The notes under the pieces were generated by a model. The model had not been told where the DNA came from and searched no databases. It saw nothing but the letters and a program-made list of their open reading frames with translations. The position numbers and the translations under genes are program-made. A stretch of DNA of 64,000 nucleotides from Micromonospora sp. C28SCA-DRY-2 (GTDB lineage Bacteria > Actinomycetota > Actinomycetes > Mycobacteriales > Micromonosporaceae): the NCBI RefSeq assembly GCF_030519475.1, contig NZ_JAUMKD010000001.1:1612001-1676000 (forward strand), given 5' to 3'. Within the stretch, counting starts at the first letter, position 1. Every line of letters starts with the position of its first letter. This document shows, one piece after another, positions 7,879-16,272 of the stretch.

Positions 7879-8892
7879 ATGAAGGCGATCGTGTACGAGC
7901 GCACCGGCGACGTCTCGGTGCTGCAACTGGTGGACCGGCCGGTGCCGGAGCCGGGGCCGGGCGAGGTGCTGGTGCGGGTGGCCGTCTCCGGGGTGAACCC
8001 GACGGACTGGAAGGCCCGCCGGCAGTGGCCGCTGCCGGCCGGCTGGCAGACCCCCGGGCAGGACGGCGCCGGGGTGATCGAGGCGGTCGGCGAGGGGGTC
8101 GACCAGGAGCTGATCGGCGAGCGGGTCTGGCTCTGGGAGGCCGCCTGGCAGCGGCCCTGGGGCACCGCCGCCGAGTACACGGTGGTCCCGGTGCGGCAGG
8201 CGGTACGCCTCGGCGACGCCTCCTTCGACCTGGGCGCCTGCCTGGGCATCCCGTTCCTCACCGCGCACCGCTGCCTGACCGCCGGCGAGTACATGCCGGA
8301 CAAGCTGCACGCCGGCGCGCTCAGCGACCACACCGTGCTGGTGCAGGGCGGGGCGGGCGCGGTCGGCAACGCGGCCATCCAGCTCGCCCGCTGGGCCGAC
8401 GCCTGCGTCGTCGCCACCGTCAGCAGCGCGGAGAAGGCGCAGTTGGCGGCAGCGGCCGGGGCCTCCTTCGTGGTCAACTACAAGGAGCAGGACGTGGTCG
8501 AGGAGGTCCGCAAGATCGCCCCCGACGGGGTGCAGACCATCGTCGAGGTCTCCGCCGCGCGCAACGCCGCCACCGACGTCCAGCTGCTGCGCAACGGTGG
8601 CGCGGTCTGCGTGTACGCCGACGACGGCGGCGCCGAGGTCACCCTGCCGATCCGGCCGTTGATGATGCCGAACGCGCGCTGGCAGTTCGTGCTCGTCTAC
8701 ACCGAGCCGAAGGCCGCCAAGGCGCAGGCCGTCCGGGACGTCGCCGCGGCGGCGGCCCAGGGCGGGATCCGGGTCGGCGAGGAGGCCGGCCTGCCGCTGC
8801 ACCACCACCCGCTCTCGGCCACCCAGGCGGCGCACCGGGCGGTGGAGAACTCGGTGGTGGGCAAGGTGCTGATCACCACCAGCGAACAGTGA
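7879..8892 (+). CDS. quinone-oxidoreductase-type medium-chain dehydrogenase
   Basis: This 337-residue medium-chain dehydrogenase/reductase is of the zinc-free quinone-oxidoreductase type. The GroES-like domain (about 1-125) includes GVNPTDWKARR and PGQDGAGVIEAVGEG; the Rossmann domain begins VLVQGGAGAVGNAAIQLARWA and binds NADPH. No catalytic-zinc cysteines are in their usual places. The natural substrate is unknown; relatives reduce quinones or enones. The ATG has GAGGAGACGG upstream. It converges on the DUF1801 gene with a 7-bp gap. Confidence 0.88.
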   Translation: MKAIVYERTGDVSVLQLVDRPVPEPGPGEVLVRVAVSGVNPTDWKARRQWPLPAGWQTPGQDGAGVIEAVGEGVDQELIGERVWLWEAAWQRPWGTAAEYTVVPVRQAVRLGDASFDLGACLGIPFLTAHRCLTAGEYMPDKLHAGALSDHTVLVQGGAGAVGNAAIQLARWADACVVATVSSAEKAQLAAAAGASFVVNYKEQDVVEEVRKIAPDGVQTIVEVSAARNAATDVQLLRNGGAVCVYADDGGAEVTLPIRPLMMPNARWQFVLVYTEPKAAKAQAVRDVAAAAAQGGIRVGEEAGLPLHHHPLSATQAAHRAVENSVVGKVLITTSEQ

Positions 8893-8899
8893 CGGCGGG

Positions 8900-9322
8900 T
8901 CAGCCGGCGGGGTCGCCGGAGTGGGCCTGGGCGGCCGCCGCGCGCACCAGTTCGGTGAGCACCTCGACGTCGACGTCGGCGAGCCGCTTGACGTAGAGGC
9001 AGCCCTTGCCGACGGTGTGCCGGCCGAGCCGGGCCAGCAGCTCCGGCTTGCCCGGGAAGTCCTCCGGCAGGTAGAGCGTGGTGGCCGCCTTGCGCGGCGA
9101 GAAGCCGACCAGGAACCAGTCCAGCTCGCGCCCGGTGGCGTAGCGCAGCCGCCGCCGGCCGAAGCCGACGATGCTGTCGCCCCACATGGTCGGCGGCTCG
9201 CCGGTGACCTCCCGCATGAGGTCGCGCACCGCCGTCGCGTCGCTCCGGCGCGCCTCGTCGGGCACGGCGGCCAGGAAGTCGTCGACGCTCGCGCCGGTGG
9301 GGGCGGTCTTGAGGGTGGCCAT
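8900..9322 (-). CDS. DUF1801 domain protein
   Basis: This 140-residue soluble protein carries the DUF1801 (YdhG/iron-chaperone-like) domain. Typical features are VDDFLAAVPDEARRSDATAVRDLM, GEPPTMWGDSIVGFGRRRLRY and the closing GKGCLYVKRLADVDVEVLTELV. Members share a frataxin-unrelated small alpha/beta fold with no agreed function in actinobacteria. The ATG is preceded by AGGAGGCGTCC, a strong ribosome site. The gene ends 7 bp from the oxidoreductase stop. Confidence 0.85.
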   Translation of the reverse strand: MATLKTAPTGASVDDFLAAVPDEARRSDATAVRDLMREVTGEPPTMWGDSIVGFGRRRLRYATGRELDWFLVGFSPRKAATTLYLPEDFPGKPELLARLGRHTVGKGCLYVKRLADVDVEVLTELVRAAAAQAHSGDPAG

Positions 9323-9495
9323 GGACGCCTCCTGGGCTGCGGTCGACCGGTGGACGCCCGGATCGTACGAGGGCGCCCTGACAGGACCGCCGTCAAGCCC
9401 GTGAGCTGCGGAAATCCGAACCTATTTCGTCGTTCCGCAGGACAGAGGCGAACAAGTTTCGCAAGAATGACGGTGCGGGTCGCCCCGCATGGAAC

Positions 9496-9532
9496 GGGCG
9501 GCCCCGGCGCGGTGCGAACGCCGGGGCCGCCC
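9496..9532 (-). terminator. hairpin terminator of the acyl-CoA synthetase gene
   Basis: Perfect 14-bp arms (GGGCGGCCCCGGCG at 9496-9509 and its complement at 9519-9532) with a 9-base loop lie 64 bp beyond the stop of the synthetase gene on the minus strand. No U-run follows, as is common in actinobacteria. Confidence 0.6.
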
Positions 9533-9595
9533 CTGGGGAGGGATGTCTCTCAGGAGTGTGTCCCTACCCAAGAGGCGACACTGCCCGAGAAAACG

Positions 9596-11245
9596 TTACG
9601 GCGCTGCCAGTTCCCGGACATCCAGGTCGCCCTCGGCGTAGCGGGACCGGACCACCTTCTTGTCGAACTTGCCGACGCTGGTCTTCGGCACCGCGTCCAC
9701 GAAGGCCCAGCGCTCCGGCAACTGCCAGCGGGCCACCGACCGGCCGAGGAAGTCGCGCAGCTCCTCCACCGTGACGCTGGCCCCCTCGCGCACCACCACG
9801 GTGGCCAGCGGGCGCTCGTCCCAGCGCTGGTCCGGCACGCCCACCACGCAGGCCTCCAGCACCGCCGGGTGGGCCATCAGGGCGTTCTCCAACTCGACCG
9901 AGGAGATCCACTCGCCGCCCGACTTGATCACGTCCTTGGCCCGGTCGGTGAGGGTGATGAAACCGTCGGCCGACAGGGTGCCGACGTCCCCGGTACGCAG
10001 CCAGCCGTCGCGGAACTTCTCCTCGTCGGGGGCGTCGTCCCCGACGTACCGGGCGGTCACCCACGGCCCCCGGACCTCCAGCTCGCCCACGGAGCTGCCG
10101 TCGGCGGGCAGCGGCTCGCCCAGCGGGCCGACGATCCGCGCCTGCACGCCGGCCGGCACCCGGCCCTGGGTGTAGCGGTAGCGCCAGGCCTCGTCGCCGG
10201 TCGCCCCGGCGGGTGGCCGGGAGACCGAGCCGAGCGGGGACATCTCGGTCATCCCCCAGGCGTGGATGACCTCGATGCCGTGCCGGTCGGTGAACGCGTG
10301 CATCAGCGCCGGCGGGCAGGCCGACCCGCCCACGATGACCTCCTTGAGCGAGGAGGTGTCCACGTCGTGGCTGTCCAGGTGGGCCAGCAGGTCGGTCCAG
10401 ATGGTCGGCACCGCGCCGGCCAGGGTGGGCCGCTCGGCGGCGATCATCTCGGCGATCGGCGCGGCCTGGAGGAACCGGTCCGGCATGATCAGCGACGCGC
10501 CGGAGAGGAACGCCGCGTACGGCAGCCCCCAGGACATCGCGTGGAACATCGGCACGATGGCCAGTTCCCGGTCGGTCGGGCCGAGCCCGAAACCCTCCGG
10601 CATGCAGACCTGGAGCGAGTGCAGGTAGATCGAGCGGTGCGAGTAGGCCACGCCCTTCGGGTTGCCGGTGGTGCCGGAGGTGTAGCAGAGCGCCGCGGCG
10701 TCCCGCTCGTCGACCTCGGGCCAGTCGTACGTCTCGGGCCGGCCGGCCAGCAACTCGTCCCAGTGGTGCACGGTGATCCGGTCACCGGCCGCGGCGACCA
10801 GCGGCGCCGGGTCGCCGCCGCCGACCACCACCACGTGCCGCACCGTGGTCAGCTCGCCGATCACCCGGGCCAGCAGCGGGATCAGCGTGCTGTCGACCAG
10901 CACCACCTTGTCCTCGGCGTGGTTGGCGATGTAGGCGACCTGGTCGGGGAAGAGCCGGATGTTGAGGGTGTGCAGCACCGCGCCCATGCTGGGCACCGCG
11001 AAGTAGGCGACCAGGTGCTCGTTGTTGTTCCACATGAACGTGCCGACCCGCTCGTCGCCGGTCACGCCGCACTCGTCGCGCAGCGCGTGGGCCAGCCGGG
11101 CGGCCGTCCTGCCGACCTCGGCGTACGTCATCCGGCGGGGTTCGGCGCCGGTCCAGGTGACCACCTCGGCCGTGCCGTGCACGGTGGAGCCGTGGTCGAG
11201 GATCCGGGAGACCTGGAGAGGGGCGTCCATCATCGTGCTACGCAT
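9596..11245 (-). CDS. long-chain fatty-acid--CoA ligase (ANL superfamily)
   Basis: This 549-residue adenylate-forming enzyme activates a carboxylic acid with ATP and joins it to CoA. Signatures are YTSGTTGNPKGVAYSHR (phosphate loop), WGMTEMSPLG, WLRTGDVG, DRAKDVIKSGGEWIS and the C-terminal catalytic lysine in KTSVGKFDKK. The N-terminus MRSTMMDAPLQVSRIL matches FadD-type medium/long-chain synthetases, which fixes the start at 11245 over two upstream ATGs. A TAGCTT -10 lies seven bases before the ATG, so the mRNA is probably leaderless. It diverges from the NUDIX gene. Confidence 0.92.
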   Translation of the reverse strand: MRSTMMDAPLQVSRILDHGSTVHGTAEVVTWTGAEPRRMTYAEVGRTAARLAHALRDECGVTGDERVGTFMWNNNEHLVAYFAVPSMGAVLHTLNIRLFPDQVAYIANHAEDKVVLVDSTLIPLLARVIGELTTVRHVVVVGGGDPAPLVAAAGDRITVHHWDELLAGRPETYDWPEVDERDAAALCYTSGTTGNPKGVAYSHRSIYLHSLQVCMPEGFGLGPTDRELAIVPMFHAMSWGLPYAAFLSGASLIMPDRFLQAAPIAEMIAAERPTLAGAVPTIWTDLLAHLDSHDVDTSSLKEVIVGGSACPPALMHAFTDRHGIEVIHAWGMTEMSPLGSVSRPPAGATGDEAWRYRYTQGRVPAGVQARIVGPLGEPLPADGSSVGELEVRGPWVTARYVGDDAPDEEKFRDGWLRTGDVGTLSADGFITLTDRAKDVIKSGGEWISSVELENALMAHPAVLEACVVGVPDQRWDERPLATVVVREGASVTVEELRDFLGRSVARWQLPERWAFVDAVPKTSVGKFDKKVVRSRYAEGDLDVRELAAP

Positions 11246-11252
11246 GGGTAAC

Positions 11253-11322
11253 AAGCTAGTGTCGCCGGTCACACCTTGGGAACCCTGGAAAACCCGTCCG
11301 GCCTCGGCCTGCCCCGTAAATT
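11253..11322. promoter_or_regulatory. divergent leaderless promoters (synthetase / NUDIX)
   Basis: On the minus strand TAGCTT (11258-11253) ends seven bases before the synthetase ATG. On the plus strand TAAATT (11317-11322) ends six bases before the NUDIX GTG at 11329. Neither start has a ribosome site. Confidence 0.5.
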
Positions 11323-11328
11323 GTCCGG

Positions 11329-11820
11329 GTGAGCATCTCCTGGGCTGATTCGTACGTCGGGCAGCTCCGCGCCCTGGCCGGTGACCGGACGCTGATGTTC
11401 GTCGGCGCCCGCGCGGTGGTGCGCGACAACGCCGGACGGGTGCTGCTGATCCGCCGCTCGGACAACGGCCAGTGGGCGATGCCCGCCGGCGCGATGGAGC
11501 TGGGCGAGTCGATCGCCGACTGCGCGGTCCGCGAGGTGCGCGAGGAGACCGGGCTGCGGGCGCTGCGGGTCAGCGCGTTCGCCCTCTACACCGGCCCGGA
11601 CCGCACCCACACCAACATGTACGGCCACACGTACCAGATCTTCACCACCGCGTTCCGGGTGGAGGAGTGGGACGGCCAGCTCGCCCGGGTGACCGACGAG
11701 ACGATCGACGCCGGCTTCTTCCGCCGCGACCAGCTACCCGCCCCGATCTCCGCCAGCGTCCCGGAGACCCTCGCCGACCTCGACGTCTTCGAGCAGACCA
11801 ACCGCCTGATCCTGAAGTGA
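11329..11820 (+). CDS. NUDIX hydrolase
   Basis: This 163-residue NUDIX hydrolase has the complete box GAMELGESIADCAVREVREETGL (residues about 51-73), which binds metal and cleaves a nucleoside diphosphate linked to another moiety. Preceding strands AVVRDNAGRVLLIRRSDNGQWAMPAG are typical. The HTHTNMYGHTYQ segment may shape substrate choice, which cannot be predicted. The GTG start has no ribosome site but a TAAATT -10 six bases upstream. Its stop codon overlaps the first unit of a tandem repeat array. Confidence 0.9.
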   Translation: MSISWADSYVGQLRALAGDRTLMFVGARAVVRDNAGRVLLIRRSDNGQWAMPAGAMELGESIADCAVREVREETGLRALRVSAFALYTGPDRTHTNMYGHTYQIFTTAFRVEEWDGQLARVTDETIDAGFFRRDQLPAPISASVPETLADLDVFEQTNRLILK

Positions 11821-11913
11821 CCGCCGCGGTGTGAGGGGACCGCCGCGGCGTGAGGGACCGCCGCGGCGTGAGGGGACCGCCGCGGCGTGAGGGGACCGCC
11901 GCGGCGTGAGGGG
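11820..11913. repeat. 19-bp tandem repeat, five copies
   Basis: Five head-to-tail copies of ACCGCCGCGGCGTGAGGGG fill the space between two convergent genes. The first copy has one substitution (GGTGTG), the second lacks one G, and the last three are identical. The array begins at the last base of the NUDIX stop codon. Confidence 0.9.
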
Positions 11914-11942
11914 ACCGGCCCCACCGGCCCGGCCGGGGCGGA

Positions 11943-13619
11943 TCAGAGCAGGGTCTGGCTCTTCGCCTCCATCTCGGCGGCCGCCTCCTCCTTCGACCCC
12001 CGGGTCAGCGGCTTGCCGCCGGGGGCGGGCGCCTCGCCGCCCAGGCCGTCGGTGCCGCCGGTGGCGCCCTCCGGGCCGGTACCGCGCAGCCGGTCGTCCG
12101 GCAGCGCCAGGGTGACCAGCACCGCCAGGATGGCGATCACCCCGGCGGTCAGGAAGACCCGGTCCAGCGACTCGACGAAGGCCGTCTGGACCGCGGCGCG
12201 CACCGGGGCGGGCAGGGCCATGATGGTGGCCGGGTCGTTCACCGAGATGTCCGCGCCGCCGCTCGCCGCGACCGCTGCCTGTTCCGGCGGCGGCAGCTGG
12301 GCGATCGCCGCGGGCAGCCGGTCGGCCAGCCCGGAGGTGAGCCGCGCGGAGAGCACCGCGCCGAGGATGGCCACCCCGAACGCGCCGCCCAGCGACCGGA
12401 AGAAGGTCGCCGCGGAGGTGCCCGCGCCCAGGTCCCGCATCGAGACGGCGTTCTGCACGGCGAGGATCAGCGACTGCATGCAGAGGCCGAGGCCGACGCC
12501 GATCACCACCATGAAGCCGAAGGCCAGCCAGAGCGAGGTGCCCACGTGCAGTTGGGTGAAGAGCAGCATGCCGACCAGCAGCACGACCGAGCCGATCACC
12601 GGGAACCACTTGTAGCGGCCGATCCGGCTCATCGCCCGCCCGGTGAGCACGGAGGTGACGATGATGCCGGCCATCATCGGCAGCATCAGCAGGCCGCTGC
12701 GGGTGGGCGAGGCGCCCTTGACGATCTGCAGGTAGAGCGGGATGAAGATGATCGACCCGAACATCACCAGACCGAGCACGAAGCCCGCGCTGTTGGCCAG
12801 GGCGAACGTCCGGCTGCGGAACAGCCGCAGCGGCAGGATCGGCTCGGCGACCCGGGCCTCCTGGAGCACGAAGAGCACACCGAGCACCGCGCCGGCCGCG
12901 ATCAGCCCGATGATCACCCCGGAGCCCCAGGCGTACTCGTTGCCGCCCCAGCTCAGCGCGAGCAGCAGGCAGCTCACCCCGGCGACCAGCAGCCCCGCGC
13001 CGAGCCAGTCGATGGCGTGCTCGCGGCGGGTGAACGGGACCAGCCGCATCACCCGGGAGCAGACGACGATGGCCAGGATCGCCAGCGGCACGTTGATGTA
13101 GAAGATCCACCGCCAGTCGGTTTCCGCGAAGTAGCCGCCGACCAGCGGGCCGGCCACCGAGGAGATGCCGAACACGGCGCCGAACAGGCCCTGGTAGCGG
13201 CCGCGCTCCCGGGGCGACACCACGTCCGAGATGATGGTGAACGCGAGCGTCATCAGACCGCCGGCGCCGAGGCCCTGGATGCCGCGGGTGACGATCAACT
13301 GGGTCATGTCCTGCGACAACCCGGCCAGCAACGAGCCGACCAGGAACGTGCCGATCGAGAAGAGGAAGACCGGCCGGCGGCCGAACAGGTCGGCCATCTT
13401 CCCGTACAGCGGGGTCGAGGCGGTCGAGGCCAGCAGGTAGGCGGTCACCACCCAGGAGTAGTGGTTGATCCCGCCCAGCTCACCGACGATGGTCGGCAGC
13501 GCGGTGCCGACGATTGTCTGGTCGAGCGCGGCCAGCAGCATGCCGGTCATCAGGCCGAGCATCAGCAGGCGGATCTGGCGACTGTTCAGCGCGGGTGGGG
13601 CGTGCTCCTCCGTCGTCAT
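11943..13619 (-). CDS. MFS drug exporter, DHA2 (14-TM) family
   Basis: This 558-residue proton-driven exporter of the DHA2 family has about 14 hydrophobic segments. Motif A-like GKMADLFGRRPVFL (about 72-85), the motif C-type segment SVAGPLVGGYFAETDWRW and the opening LMLGLMTGMLLAALDQTIVGTALPTI are characteristic. A periplasmic loop near residues 420-490 is Ala/Pro-rich. Substrates are probably hydrophobic toxic compounds (family knowledge). No regulator gene is adjacent. The ribosome site GGGAAAGGGGCGGGG precedes the ATG. It is followed by a 21-bp-arm palindrome. Confidence 0.92.
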   Translation of the reverse strand: MTTEEHAPPALNSRQIRLLMLGLMTGMLLAALDQTIVGTALPTIVGELGGINHYSWVVTAYLLASTASTPLYGKMADLFGRRPVFLFSIGTFLVGSLLAGLSQDMTQLIVTRGIQGLGAGGLMTLAFTIISDVVSPRERGRYQGLFGAVFGISSVAGPLVGGYFAETDWRWIFYINVPLAILAIVVCSRVMRLVPFTRREHAIDWLGAGLLVAGVSCLLLALSWGGNEYAWGSGVIIGLIAAGAVLGVLFVLQEARVAEPILPLRLFRSRTFALANSAGFVLGLVMFGSIIFIPLYLQIVKGASPTRSGLLMLPMMAGIIVTSVLTGRAMSRIGRYKWFPVIGSVVLLVGMLLFTQLHVGTSLWLAFGFMVVIGVGLGLCMQSLILAVQNAVSMRDLGAGTSAATFFRSLGGAFGVAILGAVLSARLTSGLADRLPAAIAQLPPPEQAAVAASGGADISVNDPATIMALPAPVRAAVQTAFVESLDRVFLTAGVIAILAVLVTLALPDDRLRGTGPEGATGGTDGLGGEAPAPGGKPLTRGSKEEAAAEMEAKSQTLL

Positions 13620-13672
13620 CCCCGCCCCTTTCCCACCCCCCGCAGAACATGCCCCGCACCGCCCACTTCCCG

Positions 13673-13733
13673 GTCGATCATGAGGTTGGCGGCACGCCTG
13701 GAGATCGACTTCGCCGCCAACCTCATGATCGAC
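13673..13733. repeat. interspersed palindrome, family A, copy 1
   Basis: Perfect 21-bp arms with core ATCATGAGGTTGGCGGC (13673-13693 and 13713-13733) surround a 19-base loop. It lies just beyond the DJ-1 stop and before the exporter start, so it could terminate the DJ-1 transcript. A second copy of the same sequence is at 35417-35481. Confidence 0.85.
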
Positions 13734-13743
13734 GCGGTGCGGG

Positions 13744-14289
13744 TCAGGCGGTGGCGAAGCGGTCGACGAGGGCCTGGCAGAAGGCGGGGAGGTCGTCGGG
13801 TCTGCGGCTGCTGATCAGGTTGTCGTCTGTTACGACTGGCTCGTCCAGCCAGGTGGCGCCGGCGTTGGTGAGGTCGGTGCGCAGGCTGGGCCAGGAGGTG
13901 ATCCGGCGGCCGCGCACCACGTCCGCCTCGATCAGCGTCCAGGGCCCGTGGCAGATCACCGCGACCGGCTTGCCGGCGTCGAAGAACGCCTTCACGAACC
14001 GCACCGCGTCCGGATCGGTCCGCAGGAAGTCCGGGTTCGCCACACCGCCCGGCAACACCAGCCCGTCGTACCCGCCGGCGTCCGCGTCGGTTGCCGCCAC
14101 GTCGACGTCGTACGTCTTCGACTGGTCCAGGTGGTTGAAGGACTGGATCGAGCCCGGCTTCAGCGAGACCAGCTCGACCGTCGCGCCGGCCCGCTCGACC
14201 GCCTCGCGGGGCTGGACGTACTCGACCTCCTCCACGCCGTCGGCGGCCAGGAAGGCGATCCGCTTGCCCTGAAGTTTCGTCGCTGCCAT
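13744..14289 (-). CDS. DJ-1/PfpI family protein
   Basis: This 181-residue type-1 glutamine-amidotransferase-like protein belongs to the PfpI/YhbO group. The nucleophile elbow is AVICHGPWTLIEA (Cys113, His114) and the acidic partner lies in FLAADGVEEVEY (E20/E21). ITSWPSLRTDLTNAGATWLDEPVVTDDNLISSR is typical of general stress protein 18-like members, which have been linked to deglycation or chaperone activity; which applies here is unknown. The ATG has AAAGGAGAAG upstream. It diverges from the HldE-like gene. Confidence 0.92.
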   Translation of the reverse strand: MAATKLQGKRIAFLAADGVEEVEYVQPREAVERAGATVELVSLKPGSIQSFNHLDQSKTYDVDVAATDADAGGYDGLVLPGGVANPDFLRTDPDAVRFVKAFFDAGKPVAVICHGPWTLIEADVVRGRRITSWPSLRTDLTNAGATWLDEPVVTDDNLISSRRPDDLPAFCQALVDRFATA

Positions 14290-14448
14290 CTGGGTACTTC
14301 TCCTTTCCGGGGTACCCGAAACCCCTTCCCGCGCCCCGGTGTCCGAAACCGCCGACGCCGGCGGCCGCTCACCACCGTCGATCGCTGGGCGGCCCGGGCC
14401 CGGGGGTACGCAGGTTTGACCCGCCGGACCGGGGGGACCCCGAAGGGC

Positions 14449-16272
14449 ATGGCAGGAGCAGCAGCGGAACAGCGCCGGCTCGCCACCGTCGTGGAGAGCT
14501 GGTCGGGTCGTCCCGTCCTGGTGATCGGCGACGCCATGCTCGACGAGTGGCGGTTCGCCGAGTCCGACCGGCTGTGCCGGGAGGCGCCCGCCCCGGTCCT
14601 CACCCTGCGCCGGCGGATCTCCGCGGCCGGCGGGGCCGCCAACACGGCGGTGAACATCGCCGCGCTCGGCGGCCGGGCCGTGCTGGTCGCCCCGATCGGC
14701 GCCGACGTCGCCGGCGACGAACTGCACGACTGTCTCGACCGGGCCGGCGTGTGGGACCGTACTGTCAACCAGCCGGGCCGGCCGACGCCGGTCAAGCGAC
14801 GGATGCTGGCCGGCAACCAGATCCTGCTGCGGGAGGACTCCGGCGACCCGGACGACCCGCTCACCGACGACGGGGTGGCCCGGCTGCTCACCGCGCTGGA
14901 CTGCGCCACCGAGGAGTTGCGCGCGGCCGCCGGCGGCGCCGCCCCGACCCTGGTGGTCTGCGACTACGCGCTGGGCGCACTGCCCGCCCCGGTACGCGCC
15001 TGGCTGGTCGCCAACCGGGACCGGTACGCCACCGTGGCGCTGGACGCGCACGACCTCGCCGACTGGCGGGGCCTCGCGCCGACCGTGGTGACGCCGAGCT
15101 TCGCCGAGGCCACCCGGCTGCTGGCCCGGGCCGCGGGTGCCCGCGGCCGCGGCACCGAGCTGCACCTGGACCACCCGGACGGGGACCCGGCGGAGGGCCC
15201 CTCCGAGCTGACCGTCGGCGCCGCGCCCGGTGGTGCCGGCCTGCCCGACAGCCCGGCCGGGGTGCCGGACCGACCGGACGAAGCGGTCGGCCTGGCCGCC
15301 GGAGCGGGGCCGACCGGGGAGCCGACGCCCGGCGAGGGCCGGGTGGCGATGACCGGGGACGGGCTGAGCGTCACCGGTACCGGGGTGACCGTGAACGCCA
15401 CCGCCGGCGAGGGCGTCGACCGGGCGGTGCTGGCCGAGTCGCGCCTGGCCGAGCTGCGCGCGCACACCGGCGCGGACGTGGTGGCGGTGACCCTGGACAC
15501 CGAGGGGGCGGTGGTCGGCGGCGCCGACGGCGAGCCCCGGCGCAGCCACAGCACCCCGGTGCCGGCCAGCCACGCGGTCGGCGCGGGGGACGCGTACCTG
15601 GCCGCCATGACGCTGGCCCTGGCCGCCGACGCGCCGTTGTCCACCGCCGCCCAGTTGGCCCAGCTCGCCGCCACCATCACCGTCTCGGACACCGGCACCT
15701 GCGTGTGCCGGCGGGAGGACCTGCTCAGCGCGCTGGACGTGCCGGCCGACACCGGGCACCCGGCGCTGGTGGGCGCCGGCGAGCTGGCCACGATCGCCGC
15801 CGAGCACCGCGCCGCCGGGCGCTCGATCGTGTTCACCAACGGCTGCTTCGACGTGCTGCACCGCGGCCACGTGCGCTACCTGGAGCAGGCCCGGGCGCTC
15901 GGCGACCTGCTGGTGGTGGCGGTCAACTCCGACGGCAGCGTACGCCGGCTCAAGGGCGCGGACCGGCCGGTGAACCCGGTGGAGGACCGGATCGCCCTCC
16001 TCGCCGCGCTCTCCTGTGTGGACCACGTGGTGGTGTTCGAGGAGGACTCGCCGGCCTCGCTGATCGAGACGGTCCGCCCCGACGTCTACGTCAAGGGCGG
16101 CGACTACCCGCCCGAGATGGTGCCGGAGGCCCCGCTGGTGCGGCGGCTCGGCGGCCAGGTGCGCACCCTCGGCTACGTGCCGGACCGGTCCACCTCGGCG
16201 ATCATCGACCGGATCCGGGCGCACGGCCAGGACCGCGAGACGGATCCGTCGCTGACGAGCAAGCGGTCGTGA
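14449..16272 (+). CDS. hldE: bifunctional HldE-like sugar kinase / nucleotidyltransferase
   Basis: This 607-residue two-domain protein resembles HldE (RfaE). The N-terminal PfkB-type kinase (about 18-430) carries GGAANTAVNIAALGG and catalytic Asp381 in GAGDAYLAAM. The C-terminal nucleotidyltransferase (about 458-600) begins FTNGCFDVLHRGH, with the HxGH motif at 471-474. In Gram-negatives this enzyme phosphorylates heptose-7-phosphate and adenylylates the product. Unusually, about 90 residues of Gly/Pro/Asp-rich low-complexity sequence (about 232-325) interrupt the kinase domain. The GTG of the next gene overlaps its stop. Heptose is the family substrate; the real sugar here is inferred. Confidence 0.85.
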   Translation: MAGAAAEQRRLATVVESWSGRPVLVIGDAMLDEWRFAESDRLCREAPAPVLTLRRRISAAGGAANTAVNIAALGGRAVLVAPIGADVAGDELHDCLDRAGVWDRTVNQPGRPTPVKRRMLAGNQILLREDSGDPDDPLTDDGVARLLTALDCATEELRAAAGGAAPTLVVCDYALGALPAPVRAWLVANRDRYATVALDAHDLADWRGLAPTVVTPSFAEATRLLARAAGARGRGTELHLDHPDGDPAEGPSELTVGAAPGGAGLPDSPAGVPDRPDEAVGLAAGAGPTGEPTPGEGRVAMTGDGLSVTGTGVTVNATAGEGVDRAVLAESRLAELRAHTGADVVAVTLDTEGAVVGGADGEPRRSHSTPVPASHAVGAGDAYLAAMTLALAADAPLSTAAQLAQLAATITVSDTGTCVCRREDLLSALDVPADTGHPALVGAGELATIAAEHRAAGRSIVFTNGCFDVLHRGHVRYLEQARALGDLLVVAVNSDGSVRRLKGADRPVNPVEDRIALLAALSCVDHVVVFEEDSPASLIETVRPDVYVKGGDYPPEMVPEAPLVRRLGGQVRTLGYVPDRSTSAIIDRIRAHGQDRETDPSLTSKRS

